Assembly: GCA_040219515.1 (NCBI GenBank)
Contig: JAVJSI010000009.1
Coordinates: 186,001 to 250,000, forward strand
DNA from: Acidimicrobiales bacterium
GTDB taxonomy: Bacteria; Actinomycetota; Acidimicrobiia; Acidimicrobiales; Aldehydirespiratoraceae
Direction of reading: 5' to 3'
DNA length: 64,000 nt
Shown here: piece after piece, positions 7,853 through 15,063 of the stretch
Layout: each line of letters begins with the position of its first letter
Position numbering within the stretch: position 1 is the first letter of the stretch
The notes under the pieces: model-generated
Told to the model about the DNA's origin: nothing
Database searches by the model: none
The model's input: the letters and a program-made list of their open reading frames with translations, nothing else
Made by a program: the position numbers and the translations under genes

Positions 7853-7880
7853 TTGACACCCGGCACCGGTCCACCAGACT
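7853..7880 (+). promoter_or_regulatory. Sigma-A-like promoter of dodecin
   Basis: TTGACA at 7853-7858 and CAGACT at 7875-7880 with a 16-base spacer; a GAAGGA Shine-Dalgarno follows at about 7895. This is the only consensus-like -35 box I noticed. Confidence 0.5.
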
Positions 7881-7907
7881 GGCGGCACCCGAACGAAGGA
7901 TTCCACG

Positions 7908-8123
7908 ATGGCCGACGCAACCTACGCAGTGACCGAGATCGTCGGCACGTCACCCCAAGGGGTCGACGCCGCGATCCAGAACGGTTTGAAGAAGGCGGCC
8001 GAGAGCCTCCGCAACCTCGACTGGTTCGAGGTCACCGACATCCGCGGCCGACTCGGCACCGACGACGGCACCGTCCAGCACTTCCAGGTCACGCTGAAGG
8101 TGGGCTTCCGCTACGACGACTGA
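7908..8123 (+). CDS. Dodecin, flavin-storage protein
   Basis: 71 residues with the complete dodecin pattern: VTEIVGTSPQGVDAAIQNGL, then LDWFEVTDIRG with the flavin-stacking Trp, and a final QVTLKVGFRYDD strand. Dodecins assemble as hollow dodecamers that bind FMN, riboflavin or CoA in the cytoplasm and buffer free flavin. Preceded by a GAAGGA Shine-Dalgarno and a recognisable promoter, so it is probably transcribed on its own or with the TrmO gene 13 bases downstream. Confidence 0.9.
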   Translation: MADATYAVTEIVGTSPQGVDAAIQNGLKKAAESLRNLDWFEVTDIRGRLGTDDGTVQHFQVTLKVGFRYDD

Positions 8124-8136
8124 TCATCCGCCACCC

Positions 8137-8604
8137 GTGACCGGCAGCTTCACCGTCACGCCGATCGGCCACGTCAGATCGCCACGCACCGAACCGCTCG
8201 ACGACGACTGGGGCGCCATCGAGTCCACCATCGAGCTCGACGACGAGCAGTTCACCCGCGACGTCCTCGCCGGACTCGACGACTTCTCCCACCTCGACGT
8301 CGTCTACCTCTTCGACCAGGTCGCACCGGCGGACGTCAACCTCGGCGCACGCCACCCCCGAGGCCGCCAGGACTGGCCCCTCGTCGGGATCTTCGCCCAG
8401 CGGGCCAAGGCTCGACCGAACCGGCTGGGCGTCACCACGTGCGAACTGGTCGATGTCACCGGGCTCTCCATCACCGTTCGTGGCCTCGACGCCATCGACG
8501 CCACCCCCGTCCTCGACATGAAGCCTCACGTCGTCGAATTCAACGCCCGGACCCCGATTCGCCAACCCGAGTGGATCACCGAACTCATGGCGAACTACTG
8601 GTAG
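8137..8604 (+). CDS. trmO: tRNA (N6-methyl) methyltransferase TrmO / TsaA-like
   Basis: 155 residues of the TrmO (VirR/YaeB) beta-barrel family: TPIGHVRSPRTEPLDDDWG at the N-terminus, LDDFSHLDVVYLFD, the HPRGR motif, and RPNRLGVTTCELVDVTG that binds S-adenosylmethionine. In E. coli TrmO methylates the threonylcarbamoyl group of t6A37 in tRNA-Thr. Bacterial TrmO is usually about 230 residues; this one is the short single-domain form that also occurs in archaea and actinobacteria. GTG start, 13 bases after dodecin. Confidence 0.8.
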   Translation: MTGSFTVTPIGHVRSPRTEPLDDDWGAIESTIELDDEQFTRDVLAGLDDFSHLDVVYLFDQVAPADVNLGARHPRGRQDWPLVGIFAQRAKARPNRLGVTTCELVDVTGLSITVRGLDAIDATPVLDMKPHVVEFNARTPIRQPEWITELMANYW

Positions 8605-8757
8605 TCGCCGAACGTGGCCCCCGCCCGGCGCAAGACCCGGGAACAACATCGCCCACCCGCTCCTCGACGGGCTCGCCGCCGGCCGGTAGTGGCGTCGCCA
8701 GGCGGCCTGAGATCCAGTGGTCCTCAGATTCGGCGGCGAGCCGTCGATGGTTCTCGT

Positions 8758-9925
8758 ATGGCCGCCGAAGACGACGTCCTGTCCACGCCGGTACGCCTGG
8801 ACCGCGACGCAAGCGCATTCATCATCCGAGTCGAGGGCGACATCGAAGCCCTGCTCGGTTGGCGCGCTGCGGACCTGGTCGGACGACCCTCGACGGACTT
8901 CGTCCACCCGCAGGATCAGCCGAGCGCGATCACGGAATGGATGACCATGATCGAAGAACACGATCGGCCGGTCCGTTGGCGTGGCCGCTACCGGTCCCGC
9001 TCGGGCGACTGGGTGTGGATCCAGACCACCAACAGGAACCTGCTCGCTGTCCCGGACCGCAATTGCGTGGCGACGCTCATGCACGCCGTCGAGTCCGGGC
9101 AGCTGAGTGTCGAAGAGCAGCTCCGCGCCCGGGAACAGTTGCTGCATCGGTTGACCGATGCCCTTCCCGTAGGCGTCGTGCACTTCGATGTCGATGGCAA
9201 CATCGTTTTCACCAACGACCGACTTCACGACATCGTCGGACACCTCGCCGCCTTGCGAGTGGACGAGCTGTTCCACGATGTCGCGGGATCAGACCGAGCC
9301 AAGCTGGGAGCGGCCCGCGATGCCGTACTGGACGGCATCGACGTCGACGATCTCGAGCTCATGGTCGAGCGTGGTCCCGAACCGGCGGCTGTCGTATCGG
9401 TGAGCATGCGCCCGCTCACCGACGTCGACGACCGGATCGACGGGGTGATCGCAACGGTGCTCGATGTCACCGAGCGGGTGCAGTTGCGGCGGCGCCTCGA
9501 ACATCGCGCGACGACCGACGATCTGACCGGGTGCCTCAACCGTCGGGCCATCCACAGCGTCCTCGCCGAAGTCATGGAACAGAGCGCTACCCGGGATGAC
9601 GGAACGTCGGTGGTGTACATCGACCTGGACGACTTCAAGCACATCAACGATCAGTTCGGGCACAGCGTCGGCGACGCCGTCCTGGTCTCGGTGGCGACGC
9701 GACTCATCGCGCAAGTCCGAGAGGTGGACCACGTCGGCCGCGTCGGTGGCGACGAGTTCCTGGTCGTCTGCCCCCTCGTGAGCGACGATGGCCGCCTCGG
9801 TCGGCGTCGCTCACACCGACAAACCCCTCGACATCGACACGCTCATCGCCCGTGCCGATTCGGCCATGTACGACAACAAGGAACGACACCATGTGGAACG
9901 GGGCGAAGTGTCGCCCGAGCGCTGA
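8758..9925 (+). pseudogene. PAS-GGDEF diguanylate cyclase, broken by internal deletion and frameshift
   Basis: The gene starts at ATG 8758 with a PAS sensor (FIIRVEGDIEALLGW) and a second PAS-like region, then a GGDEF domain: DDLTGCLNRRA, YIDLDDFKHINDQFGH and the active-site loop VGGDEFLVVCP. At about 9780-9795 the frame changes: the following bases in the next frame encode AASVGVAHTDKP ... ARADSAMYDNKERHH, the normal C-terminal part of a GGDEF domain, ending at a TGA at 9923. About 25-30 residues expected between the GGDEF loop and SVGVA are missing as well. The unshifted frame runs through tRNA-Leu as nonsense. A real cyclase would make c-di-GMP; this copy should be inactive unless it is an assembly error. 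Confidence 0.8.
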
Positions 9926-9961
9926 AGGCGCGACCGACCCGACAATCCCAGTTCAGAGCGG

Positions 9962-10048
9962 TGCCCGGGGTGAGATTTGAACTCACACGCTCCCTGGGGG
10001 AGCCGGGGGGTTTAAGCCCCCTGCGTCTGCCGATTCCGCCACCCGGGC
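9962..10048 (-). tRNA. tRNA-Leu (UAA)
   Basis: 87-base class II tRNA. Acceptor arms GCCCGGG (10048-10042) and CCCGGGC pair, the T arm contains GTTCAAATC, and there is a long variable arm. The 7-base anticodon loop CTTAAAC gives anticodon TAA at 10012-10014. The discriminator base is A and CCA is not encoded. It lies 29 bases after the universal stress gene on the same strand. Confidence 0.95.
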
Positions 10049-10077
10049 CACGCCGTACGGTAGCGGTCGACGCAACC

Positions 10078-10974
10078 TCACACGTCGGTCTTGACCGGCC
10101 CCGTTCCACGAACCACGAGCACCGAACTCTCGCCGTCGGCCAGGACCTGCTCGGCCGTCGAGCCGAGCTCGGCCGAACCAGCCCTCGCCTCCCCTGCGCC
10201 CATCACCACGAGGTCGGCTCGGTAGAGGTCGACCAGCGCAAGAACCGAGCGTCCGGGGCTGCCGTCGACCAGATGCACATCGCGTCGGTCGACATCGGGG
10301 CCGAGCAGCTGATCGAGCGACTCCCGGTGGGCGGCCTCGACCGAGGCCGCCATGGCGGCCTGGACCGCCGGATCCAGGGCCGGGCCACCGCTGCGTGAGA
10401 GCTCCTCGAGATGCGTGACCTGCCACGCGTACATCACCCGGAGCCGGCCGCCGTGGGACTCGGCCTGCGAGCGGGCAAGGTCGAGGATCAGGCGGTTGCG
10501 CTCGGCGTCGGCTTCGAGATCGAGCGCGGCGAGGACGCACGCGCCACGAAAGCCTGGGCGCAGCAGCCACACGGGGCACGGGGCGGCCCGCACGATGCGG
10601 CGCGACGCCGCGGCGCTCTCGGGGCTGCGGTCGGCAGCGACGATCACCAGGTCGTGTCCGTCGGTTTCGACCGCATCGGCGACCACGGCCGGCAGGGAAC
10701 CGACGGCAACATCGACGGAAACGACGTTGCGATCGAAAGCGGCCGTCCATTCGCCCAAACGAGCGTCGACCGCCGACGCGACGCGATCGACCAGATCCCC
10801 CACACCGGCGACGTCGGCGGCATGTTGCTCGACGGCGCTGAGAGGATCGAGATGGCCGAGTACCCGCACTTCGGCACCCGACGCTTCGGCCAGCACGACC
10901 GCTTCCGTCAGCGCGGCCGGCGGAGCGGACCCCGCCGTGACCGGCACCACGAGAATCCGCTTGAACCGTCGCAT
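10078..10974 (-). CDS. Tandem universal stress protein (two UspA domains)
   Basis: 298 residues with two UspA domains (about 1-145 and 146-298). The first begins RRFKRILVVPVTAG and ends APCPVWLLRPG; its ATP-binding glycines are degraded. The second ends VVMGAGEARAGSAELGSTAEQVL ... SSVLVVRG, where the G-x2-G-x9-G(S/T) nucleotide signature is largely present. Such proteins act in dormancy and energy-stress responses in actinobacteria. A strong AAGGAG Shine-Dalgarno precedes the ATG, and the upstream region is unusually AT-rich. Confidence 0.88.
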   Translation of the reverse strand: MRRFKRILVVPVTAGSAPPAALTEAVVLAEASGAEVRVLGHLDPLSAVEQHAADVAGVGDLVDRVASAVDARLGEWTAAFDRNVVSVDVAVGSLPAVVADAVETDGHDLVIVAADRSPESAAASRRIVRAAPCPVWLLRPGFRGACVLAALDLEADAERNRLILDLARSQAESHGGRLRVMYAWQVTHLEELSRSGGPALDPAVQAAMAASVEAAHRESLDQLLGPDVDRRDVHLVDGSPGRSVLALVDLYRADLVVMGAGEARAGSAELGSTAEQVLADGESSVLVVRGTGPVKTDV

Positions 10975-11004
10975 CCCTTCTCCTTCATATCCGCTTCACG
11001 AAAG

Positions 11005-11010
11005 ACTATA
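11005..11010 (-). promoter_or_regulatory. -10 box TATAGT in AT-rich promoter of the stress gene
   Basis: About 60 bases (10982-11041) upstream of the stress gene are AT-rich, in strong contrast to the rest of the window. TATAGT on the minus strand lies 30 bases before the start, followed by AAGGAG. No clear -35 and no DosR-type box (GGGACTTnnGTCCC) is visible. Confidence 0.45.
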
Positions 11011-11072
11011 TCAAACACACGTTTTCGAATATACCTATTATGGATACTGCTTCTGTAGGCGGCGGGGTCCGC

Positions 11073-11435
11073 TCAGCTGGCGGCGCGACCGTCGCTCCTT
11101 GCGGTGTCGACCCGATCGAAAACACCTTGCACGCGACCCGGATCATCGACCGCCAACCAGAGCGCGGAGCGAGCCCGGTCGGCCTTGGCGCCGGTAAGAC
11201 CGTTGGCCGCGACCACGCCCTCGATCATGTCGGCCACCACCGCCGACCACGGCCGGCCCTTGAGCTGCACGGCCACCGAGGGCACACCTCGCCGTCGACG
11301 CAGCGTGCGCGACACTCCCTCGATGCTCGGCGGGGAACGGAACCCGGGCACGACGAGGTCTCGAAGACGCGCCGCCTGCCCGAGGCTGCGGGCGGCGTTG
11401 GCGAACTTCAAAGACGTGGCCTCCATGGCGGTCAT
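11073..11435 (-). CDS. Conserved hypothetical protein, 120 aa
   Basis: Soluble basic protein that I cannot assign. Segments: LKFANAARSLGQAARLRDLVVPGFRSPP, a basic RTLRRRRG turn, VAVQLKGRPWSAVVADMIEGVVAANGL and a C-terminal ALWLAVDDPGRVQGVFDRV. The 'rule-out' style RSPP-(I/V)-EGVSRTLRRR pattern looks like a small nucleic-acid-associated protein, but that is a guess. It is divergent from the RecB-type nuclease gene, from which it is separated by about 140 bases. Start taken at ATG 11435; the internal ATG at 11426 (MEATSLKF) is an alternative. Confidence 0.5.
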   Translation of the reverse strand: MTAMEATSLKFANAARSLGQAARLRDLVVPGFRSPPSIEGVSRTLRRRRGVPSVAVQLKGRPWSAVVADMIEGVVAANGLTGAKADRARSALWLAVDDPGRVQGVFDRVDTARSDGRAAS

Positions 11436-11560
11436 ACTGCCGAGAGCCTGTGACAGTCACGGGCCGTGGGCGCGGTCGCGCGGTGCGGGCGAAAACGTCC
11501 CCGCGGGGACGTCTCCGCCACGTCCCCGCCCGCCTTCCCCGCACCCGACCCCAGGTGTGC

Positions 11561-11566
11561 AACAGT
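11561..11566 (+). promoter_or_regulatory. -10 box AACAGT, leaderless start at 11573
   Basis: AACAGT ends 6 bases before GTG 11573 and there is no Shine-Dalgarno. The spacing supports choosing this start. Confidence 0.35.
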
Positions 11567-11572
11567 GCCGGT

Positions 11573-12544
11573 GTGGACTCCCCGGTCGAGCTCAATCCCG
11601 CGCAACAGGACGTGCTCGCCCAGCTCGGCGCCAACCGCGACGAACGGCCCCGTTTCGATGCCGCCCTTCGCCACCAGCTGCGCCGTGAACTCGACGACGG
11701 CCTCGCTCCCCTGCTCGAGCTGATCGACCAGCGCGAAGACGCGAAGCCCGGCGACAACATGTTCGTCTCCAAACACATGCTCGGCCGGGTGATGGGTTGC
11801 GAACGCCGCTTCCTCGCCGAGGAGGCCGAGGACTTCGCCTGGTCCGTACCGATCGCCCGGGGCACCATCGCCCACAAGGCGATCGAGCTCAGCATCCACT
11901 GGCGCCGCGAACCCGAACCGCTGGTGCTCGTCGACGAGTCGATCAGCCGCCTCTCCGAAGGCATCGACGGCCTGGCCGACTGGCTCCAGCAGGCCACCGA
12001 GGTCGAACGGGCCGAGCTGCGGGCCGAGGCCAACGACCGGGTCGTGAAGTTCCTCGAGTGCTTCCCGCCGCTCAAGCCGGGCTGGCGGCCGGCCACCGAG
12101 AGCCGCCTGCGCCTCGAGATCCACGACCGGTTCGTGCTCAGCGGCAAGGTCGACCTCGCCCTCGGCCAGGCCCAGGGTGACCTGGCCGGCAAGGTTCTGA
12201 TCGATCTCAAGACCGGCGGCTTCGCTCCCCAACACCTCGACGACCTGCGCTTCTACGCCCTGCTCGAGGCGATCCGGCTCGGCACTCCCCCGCGCCGCCT
12301 CGCCACCTACTACCTCGACCAGGGCCGCTTCCTGCCCGAGGACGTCACCGAGGACCTGCTCTTCTCCACCGTTGCCCGGGTCAGCGACGGCGTCGCCCGG
12401 GTGCTCGAGCTCACCACTGCGCAACGTCCGGCCACCACTGCGCCCGGCCCCGCCTGCCGTTGGTGTCCGGCCAAGGACGACTGCGACGACGGCCGCCGCT
12501 ACCTCGCCGACGAGGACGACGAGGCCGACGGCAACGACTGGTGA
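11573..12544 (+). CDS. RecB-family PD-(D/E)XK nuclease with AddB-type Fe-S cysteines
   Basis: 323 residues. RecB-nuclease motifs are in order: GTIAHKAIEL with His101, GKVDLA with Asp194, and the DLKTG core with Asp211 and Lys213, then LDDLRFYAL in place of the usual Q-x3-Y. One Cys at 76 (MGCERRF) and three at 295, 298 and 304 (CRWCPAKDDC) reproduce the 1+3 cysteine pattern that holds a 4Fe-4S cluster in AddB, Dna2 and Cas4. The protein is a stand-alone nuclease with no helicase domain and no cas genes nearby. Probably single-stranded or end-directed DNA processing; the exact role is unknown. GTG 11573 follows a -10 box. Confidence 0.78.
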   Translation: MDSPVELNPAQQDVLAQLGANRDERPRFDAALRHQLRRELDDGLAPLLELIDQREDAKPGDNMFVSKHMLGRVMGCERRFLAEEAEDFAWSVPIARGTIAHKAIELSIHWRREPEPLVLVDESISRLSEGIDGLADWLQQATEVERAELRAEANDRVVKFLECFPPLKPGWRPATESRLRLEIHDRFVLSGKVDLALGQAQGDLAGKVLIDLKTGGFAPQHLDDLRFYALLEAIRLGTPPRRLATYYLDQGRFLPEDVTEDLLFSTVARVSDGVARVLELTTAQRPATTAPGPACRWCPAKDDCDDGRRYLADEDDEADGNDW

Positions 12545-12550
12545 CCCGAG

Positions 12551-12931
12551 TCAAACAGAAGGGCCCGGTTCGGCGTAGACGAGATCAAAGCGCTCGAACA
12601 CCACCGGGATGTCGGCGTGCATCTCCGCACCGAGGCGCTCGTGGCTGCGGGTGAAGTAGTCGGTGTGGGCGGCCAACCAGTGGTCACGGCTGCGGTCCCC
12701 TTCGCCCTCGTCCCACGCGAACTGGTCGTCGACCGACGACAGCGGACCGATGCGCACATCGGTCGTGCGGATCACCGCTCGGGGCGAGCCCCCACCCTCG
12801 CACACCACCGAGTTGCTGCCGGCCGTGGGCGCCTCGACGAACGGGGTCGCCGCCGCACCCTCGGGCGTGGCCATGTAGCGCTGCCAGAAGCGCGCGACCG
12901 CGTCGGTGTCGATGGGACCGAGCGCGGTCAT
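12551..12931 (-). CDS. ASCH-domain protein lacking the central ASCH core
   Basis: 126 residues. The N-terminal helix (VARFWQRYMATPEG) and the C-terminal half (SPRAVIRTTDVRIGPL, DEGEGDRSRDHWLAAHTDYF, MHADIPVVFERFDLVY) match actinobacterial ASCH proteins. The segment of about 45 residues normally between them, with AFGDxPELADEL and GxKxAT that carries the putative RNA-binding residues, is missing; residues 30-40 join VEA directly to a SNSVV strand. The frame is intact, so it may be a degenerate but expressed protein. Its ATG overlaps the stop of the MFS gene (ATGA), so it is translationally coupled. ASCH proteins are thought to bind RNA; that function is doubtful here. Confidence 0.65.
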   Translation of the reverse strand: MTALGPIDTDAVARFWQRYMATPEGAAATPFVEAPTAGSNSVVCEGGGSPRAVIRTTDVRIGPLSSVDDQFAWDEGEGDRSRDHWLAAHTDYFTRSHERLGAEMHADIPVVFERFDLVYAEPGPSV

Positions 12932-14256
12932 CGCGGCGGCGCCGGTGTCGTGGGATGGACCTCGGCCATGCTCGACGGCTCGTAGTCGCCCACCTCGTCG
13001 TCGAGCCCGATCAGGCGCCCGGTAGCGGTCATCACGACCGCCACCAGTACGAGCGCGAGACCCGAGACGATGAACGTCTCCCGCGCCCCGACGTGCACGA
13101 TCGACTGGCCGAGCGCCAGCTGGCCCAGTGGGTTCGCGATCAGCAGCGTGGTCAGGTAGACCGACAGCACCTTGGCCCGCACTGCCTCGTCGACCTGGAG
13201 CTGGATCGACGTGTTCAGCGTGGAGGCCGACGCGATGTGGGCCACGCCCATCAGGAAAAGGCCGCTCTGTGCGACGAGAAACGTCGGCGCGGCGCCGGCG
13301 AGCACGATGCCGAGGCCGTAGAGCAGCAACGCCCACTGCTGGATGACCGAACGTCGCTTGTGTTTGGCCAACCAGGCGACCCCGGGCGACGCGATGACGG
13401 CGCCGAGCCCGGCCGCGAACAGCATCTGGGCGAAGCCCGCCTCGACCTCGAACACCTCTTCGGCCAGCGCCACCGACATCGTCTGGCTGGCCAGGCCGAA
13501 GAAACCCACGAAGGTGACCGTGCCGATCGCGGTGATGATGCCCGGCCGGGTGCGCGAGAACCGGAACGCGGCGACGAACTCACGCCACGGACGCATGCGC
13601 TGCGACCGATCTCGCTCGGCATGGGGCACCGTGACCATCACCAGCGCAGCGATGATCGTCGCGAAGCTCAGCGCGTTGACGAGAAAGGCCCAGCCCGGGC
13701 CCCAGTACCTGATCACGACACCGGCCCCGAGCGGACCGAGCAGCCGGGCCAGATTGAACTGGGCGCTGTTGAGGGTGATGGCGCTCATCAGCGTGTGCCG
13801 GGGTACCAGCTCGGAGACGAACGCCTGCCACGCCGGCAGGTTGAGACCGGCGGCGGCACCGGCCACGATCGAGGCGAGCACGTAGGCCGTGGGCGAACGG
13901 ACCCCGCCGAACCACATGACCACAAAAAGCACGCTCGCCACCGCCTGGAGCGCCTGGGTGACGATGAGGATGTTGCGGCGCTGATAGCGGTCGGCGATCG
14001 CGCCGGCCAGAGGGCCGAGCAGGGCGGTCGGCAGCAGCTGGGCGAACCCGGCCAGACCGACCCAACCGGCGCTGTCGGTCAGTTCGTAGAGGACCAGCGG
14101 CACGGCGACCGCCTGGAAGAAGCGACCGGCGTTGGAGACGATCGCCGAGAGCCAGATGACCCGGAAGTTGCGATAGCGAAGCGCAGCGAAGATCCCGGGC
14201 GCGTCGGCCGGCTGCACGCCGCCTTTCGCCCGTCGCTCGTCCACCTGGTCCGGCAT
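12928..14256 (-). CDS. MFS transporter, EntS-like exporter type
   Basis: 442 residues with about twelve membrane helices. It has the MFS_3/EntS signature: ALRYRNFRVIWLSAIVSNAG at the N-terminus, GPLAGAIADRYQRRNILI between helices 2 and 3, and NSAQFNLARLLGPLGAGVVI in helix 5. Related proteins export siderophores, antibiotics or other small molecules; the substrate is unknown. A soluble tail of about 25 residues (GLDDEVGDYEPSSMAEV) ends the protein. A TACGGT box ends 6 bases before the ATG, and the downstream ASCH gene overlaps its stop. Confidence 0.82.
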   Translation of the reverse strand: MPDQVDERRAKGGVQPADAPGIFAALRYRNFRVIWLSAIVSNAGRFFQAVAVPLVLYELTDSAGWVGLAGFAQLLPTALLGPLAGAIADRYQRRNILIVTQALQAVASVLFVVMWFGGVRSPTAYVLASIVAGAAAGLNLPAWQAFVSELVPRHTLMSAITLNSAQFNLARLLGPLGAGVVIRYWGPGWAFLVNALSFATIIAALVMVTVPHAERDRSQRMRPWREFVAAFRFSRTRPGIITAIGTVTFVGFFGLASQTMSVALAEEVFEVEAGFAQMLFAAGLGAVIASPGVAWLAKHKRRSVIQQWALLLYGLGIVLAGAAPTFLVAQSGLFLMGVAHIASASTLNTSIQLQVDEAVRAKVLSVYLTTLLIANPLGQLALGQSIVHVGARETFIVSGLALVLVAVVMTATGRLIGLDDEVGDYEPSSMAEVHPTTPAPPR

Positions 14257-14262
14257 CGTCTC

Positions 14263-14268
14263 ACCGTA
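14263..14268 (-). promoter_or_regulatory. -10 box TACGGT, leaderless start at 14256
   Basis: TACGGT (minus strand) ends 6 bases before the MFS start codon. The next box, for the divergent crotonase gene, is only 12 bases away. Confidence 0.5.
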
Positions 14269-14280
14269 GGGCCCACCTGC

Positions 14281-14286
14281 CAGAAT
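14281..14286 (+). promoter_or_regulatory. -10 box CAGAAT, leaderless start at 14293
   Basis: CAGAAT ends 6 bases before ATG 14293. The whole divergent promoter region between the two start codons is only 36 bases. Confidence 0.4.
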
Positions 14287-14292
14287 GCCTGC

Positions 14293-15054
14293 ATGGCCCT
14301 CATCGAGACCGAAGTACGCGACCGCGTCGGCATTCTCACGCTGAACGACCCCGACAAGCGCAACGCCATCACCCTGGCGATGAACGACGAAATCGCCGCG
14401 GTGCTCGACGCCTGGGAGGCCGACGACGACATCGGTGCCATGGTCGTCACCGGTGCGGGGAAGGGTTTCTGCGCCGGGGCCGACCTCGACGACCTGCTCG
14501 CCGATCAGGGCGAAGCGGGCATGAAGAAGATCTACGAGGGCTTCCTGCGCATCGCCCACACTCCCCTGCCCACCATCGCTGCGGTCAACGGGGCCGCCGT
14601 GGGCGCCGGCTTCAACATGGTGCTCGCCTGCGACCTCGTCATCGCCGCCGCCGAGCGGGCCCGCTTCGACTCCCGCTTCCTCCAGATCGCCCTGCATCCC
14701 GGTGGCGGCCACACCTGGCGGCTGCGGTCCATCGTCGGGCGGCAGACCACCATGGCGATGGTGCTCTTCGGCGAAGTCGTGCAGGCCGAACAGGCCAAGG
14801 AACTCGGCATCGTGTGGAAGGTGGTCGACGACGACGCGCTGCTCGAGGAGGCCGTCGCCCTCGCCGCCGTGGCCGCGGGCCAGGGCAAGGAACTCAACGC
14901 CCGCACCAAGGCATCGATCCTCACTCTCGACACGGTTTCGGAGTCCGATGCCGCCGTCGACCACGAGCTGTGGCCCCAGCTGTGGTCGATGGAGCAGGGC
15001 GACTTCCGGGCCCTCGTCAGCCGCCTCCAGGCGAACATCAGCTCCAAGAGCTGA
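14293..15054 (+). CDS. Enoyl-CoA hydratase/isomerase family protein (crotonase fold)
   Basis: 253 residues. The oxyanion-hole segments CAGADLDDL and NGAAVGAGFNMVLACDL are present. At the place of the first catalytic Glu of hydratases (PE motif) this protein reads FLQIALHPGGGHTW, a variant found in many actinobacterial EchA proteins, so classical hydratase activity is uncertain. It probably acts on an acyl-CoA thioester in fatty-acid or sterol side-chain metabolism. The acyl-CoA synthetase gene follows 9 bases later, supporting a shared CoA-thioester pathway. Start ATG after a -10 box, no Shine-Dalgarno. Confidence 0.82.
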   Translation: MALIETEVRDRVGILTLNDPDKRNAITLAMNDEIAAVLDAWEADDDIGAMVVTGAGKGFCAGADLDDLLADQGEAGMKKIYEGFLRIAHTPLPTIAAVNGAAVGAGFNMVLACDLVIAAAERARFDSRFLQIALHPGGGHTWRLRSIVGRQTTMAMVLFGEVVQAEQAKELGIVWKVVDDDALLEEAVALAAVAAGQGKELNARTKASILTLDTVSESDAAVDHELWPQLWSMEQGDFRALVSRLQANISSKS

Positions 15055-15063
15055 GCCGACACC

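Noticed and set aside
9926-10398. Continuation of the GGDEF frame to 10398
   Set aside because: It runs through tRNA-Leu and the stress gene; the true tail of the cyclase is in another frame and ends at 9925.
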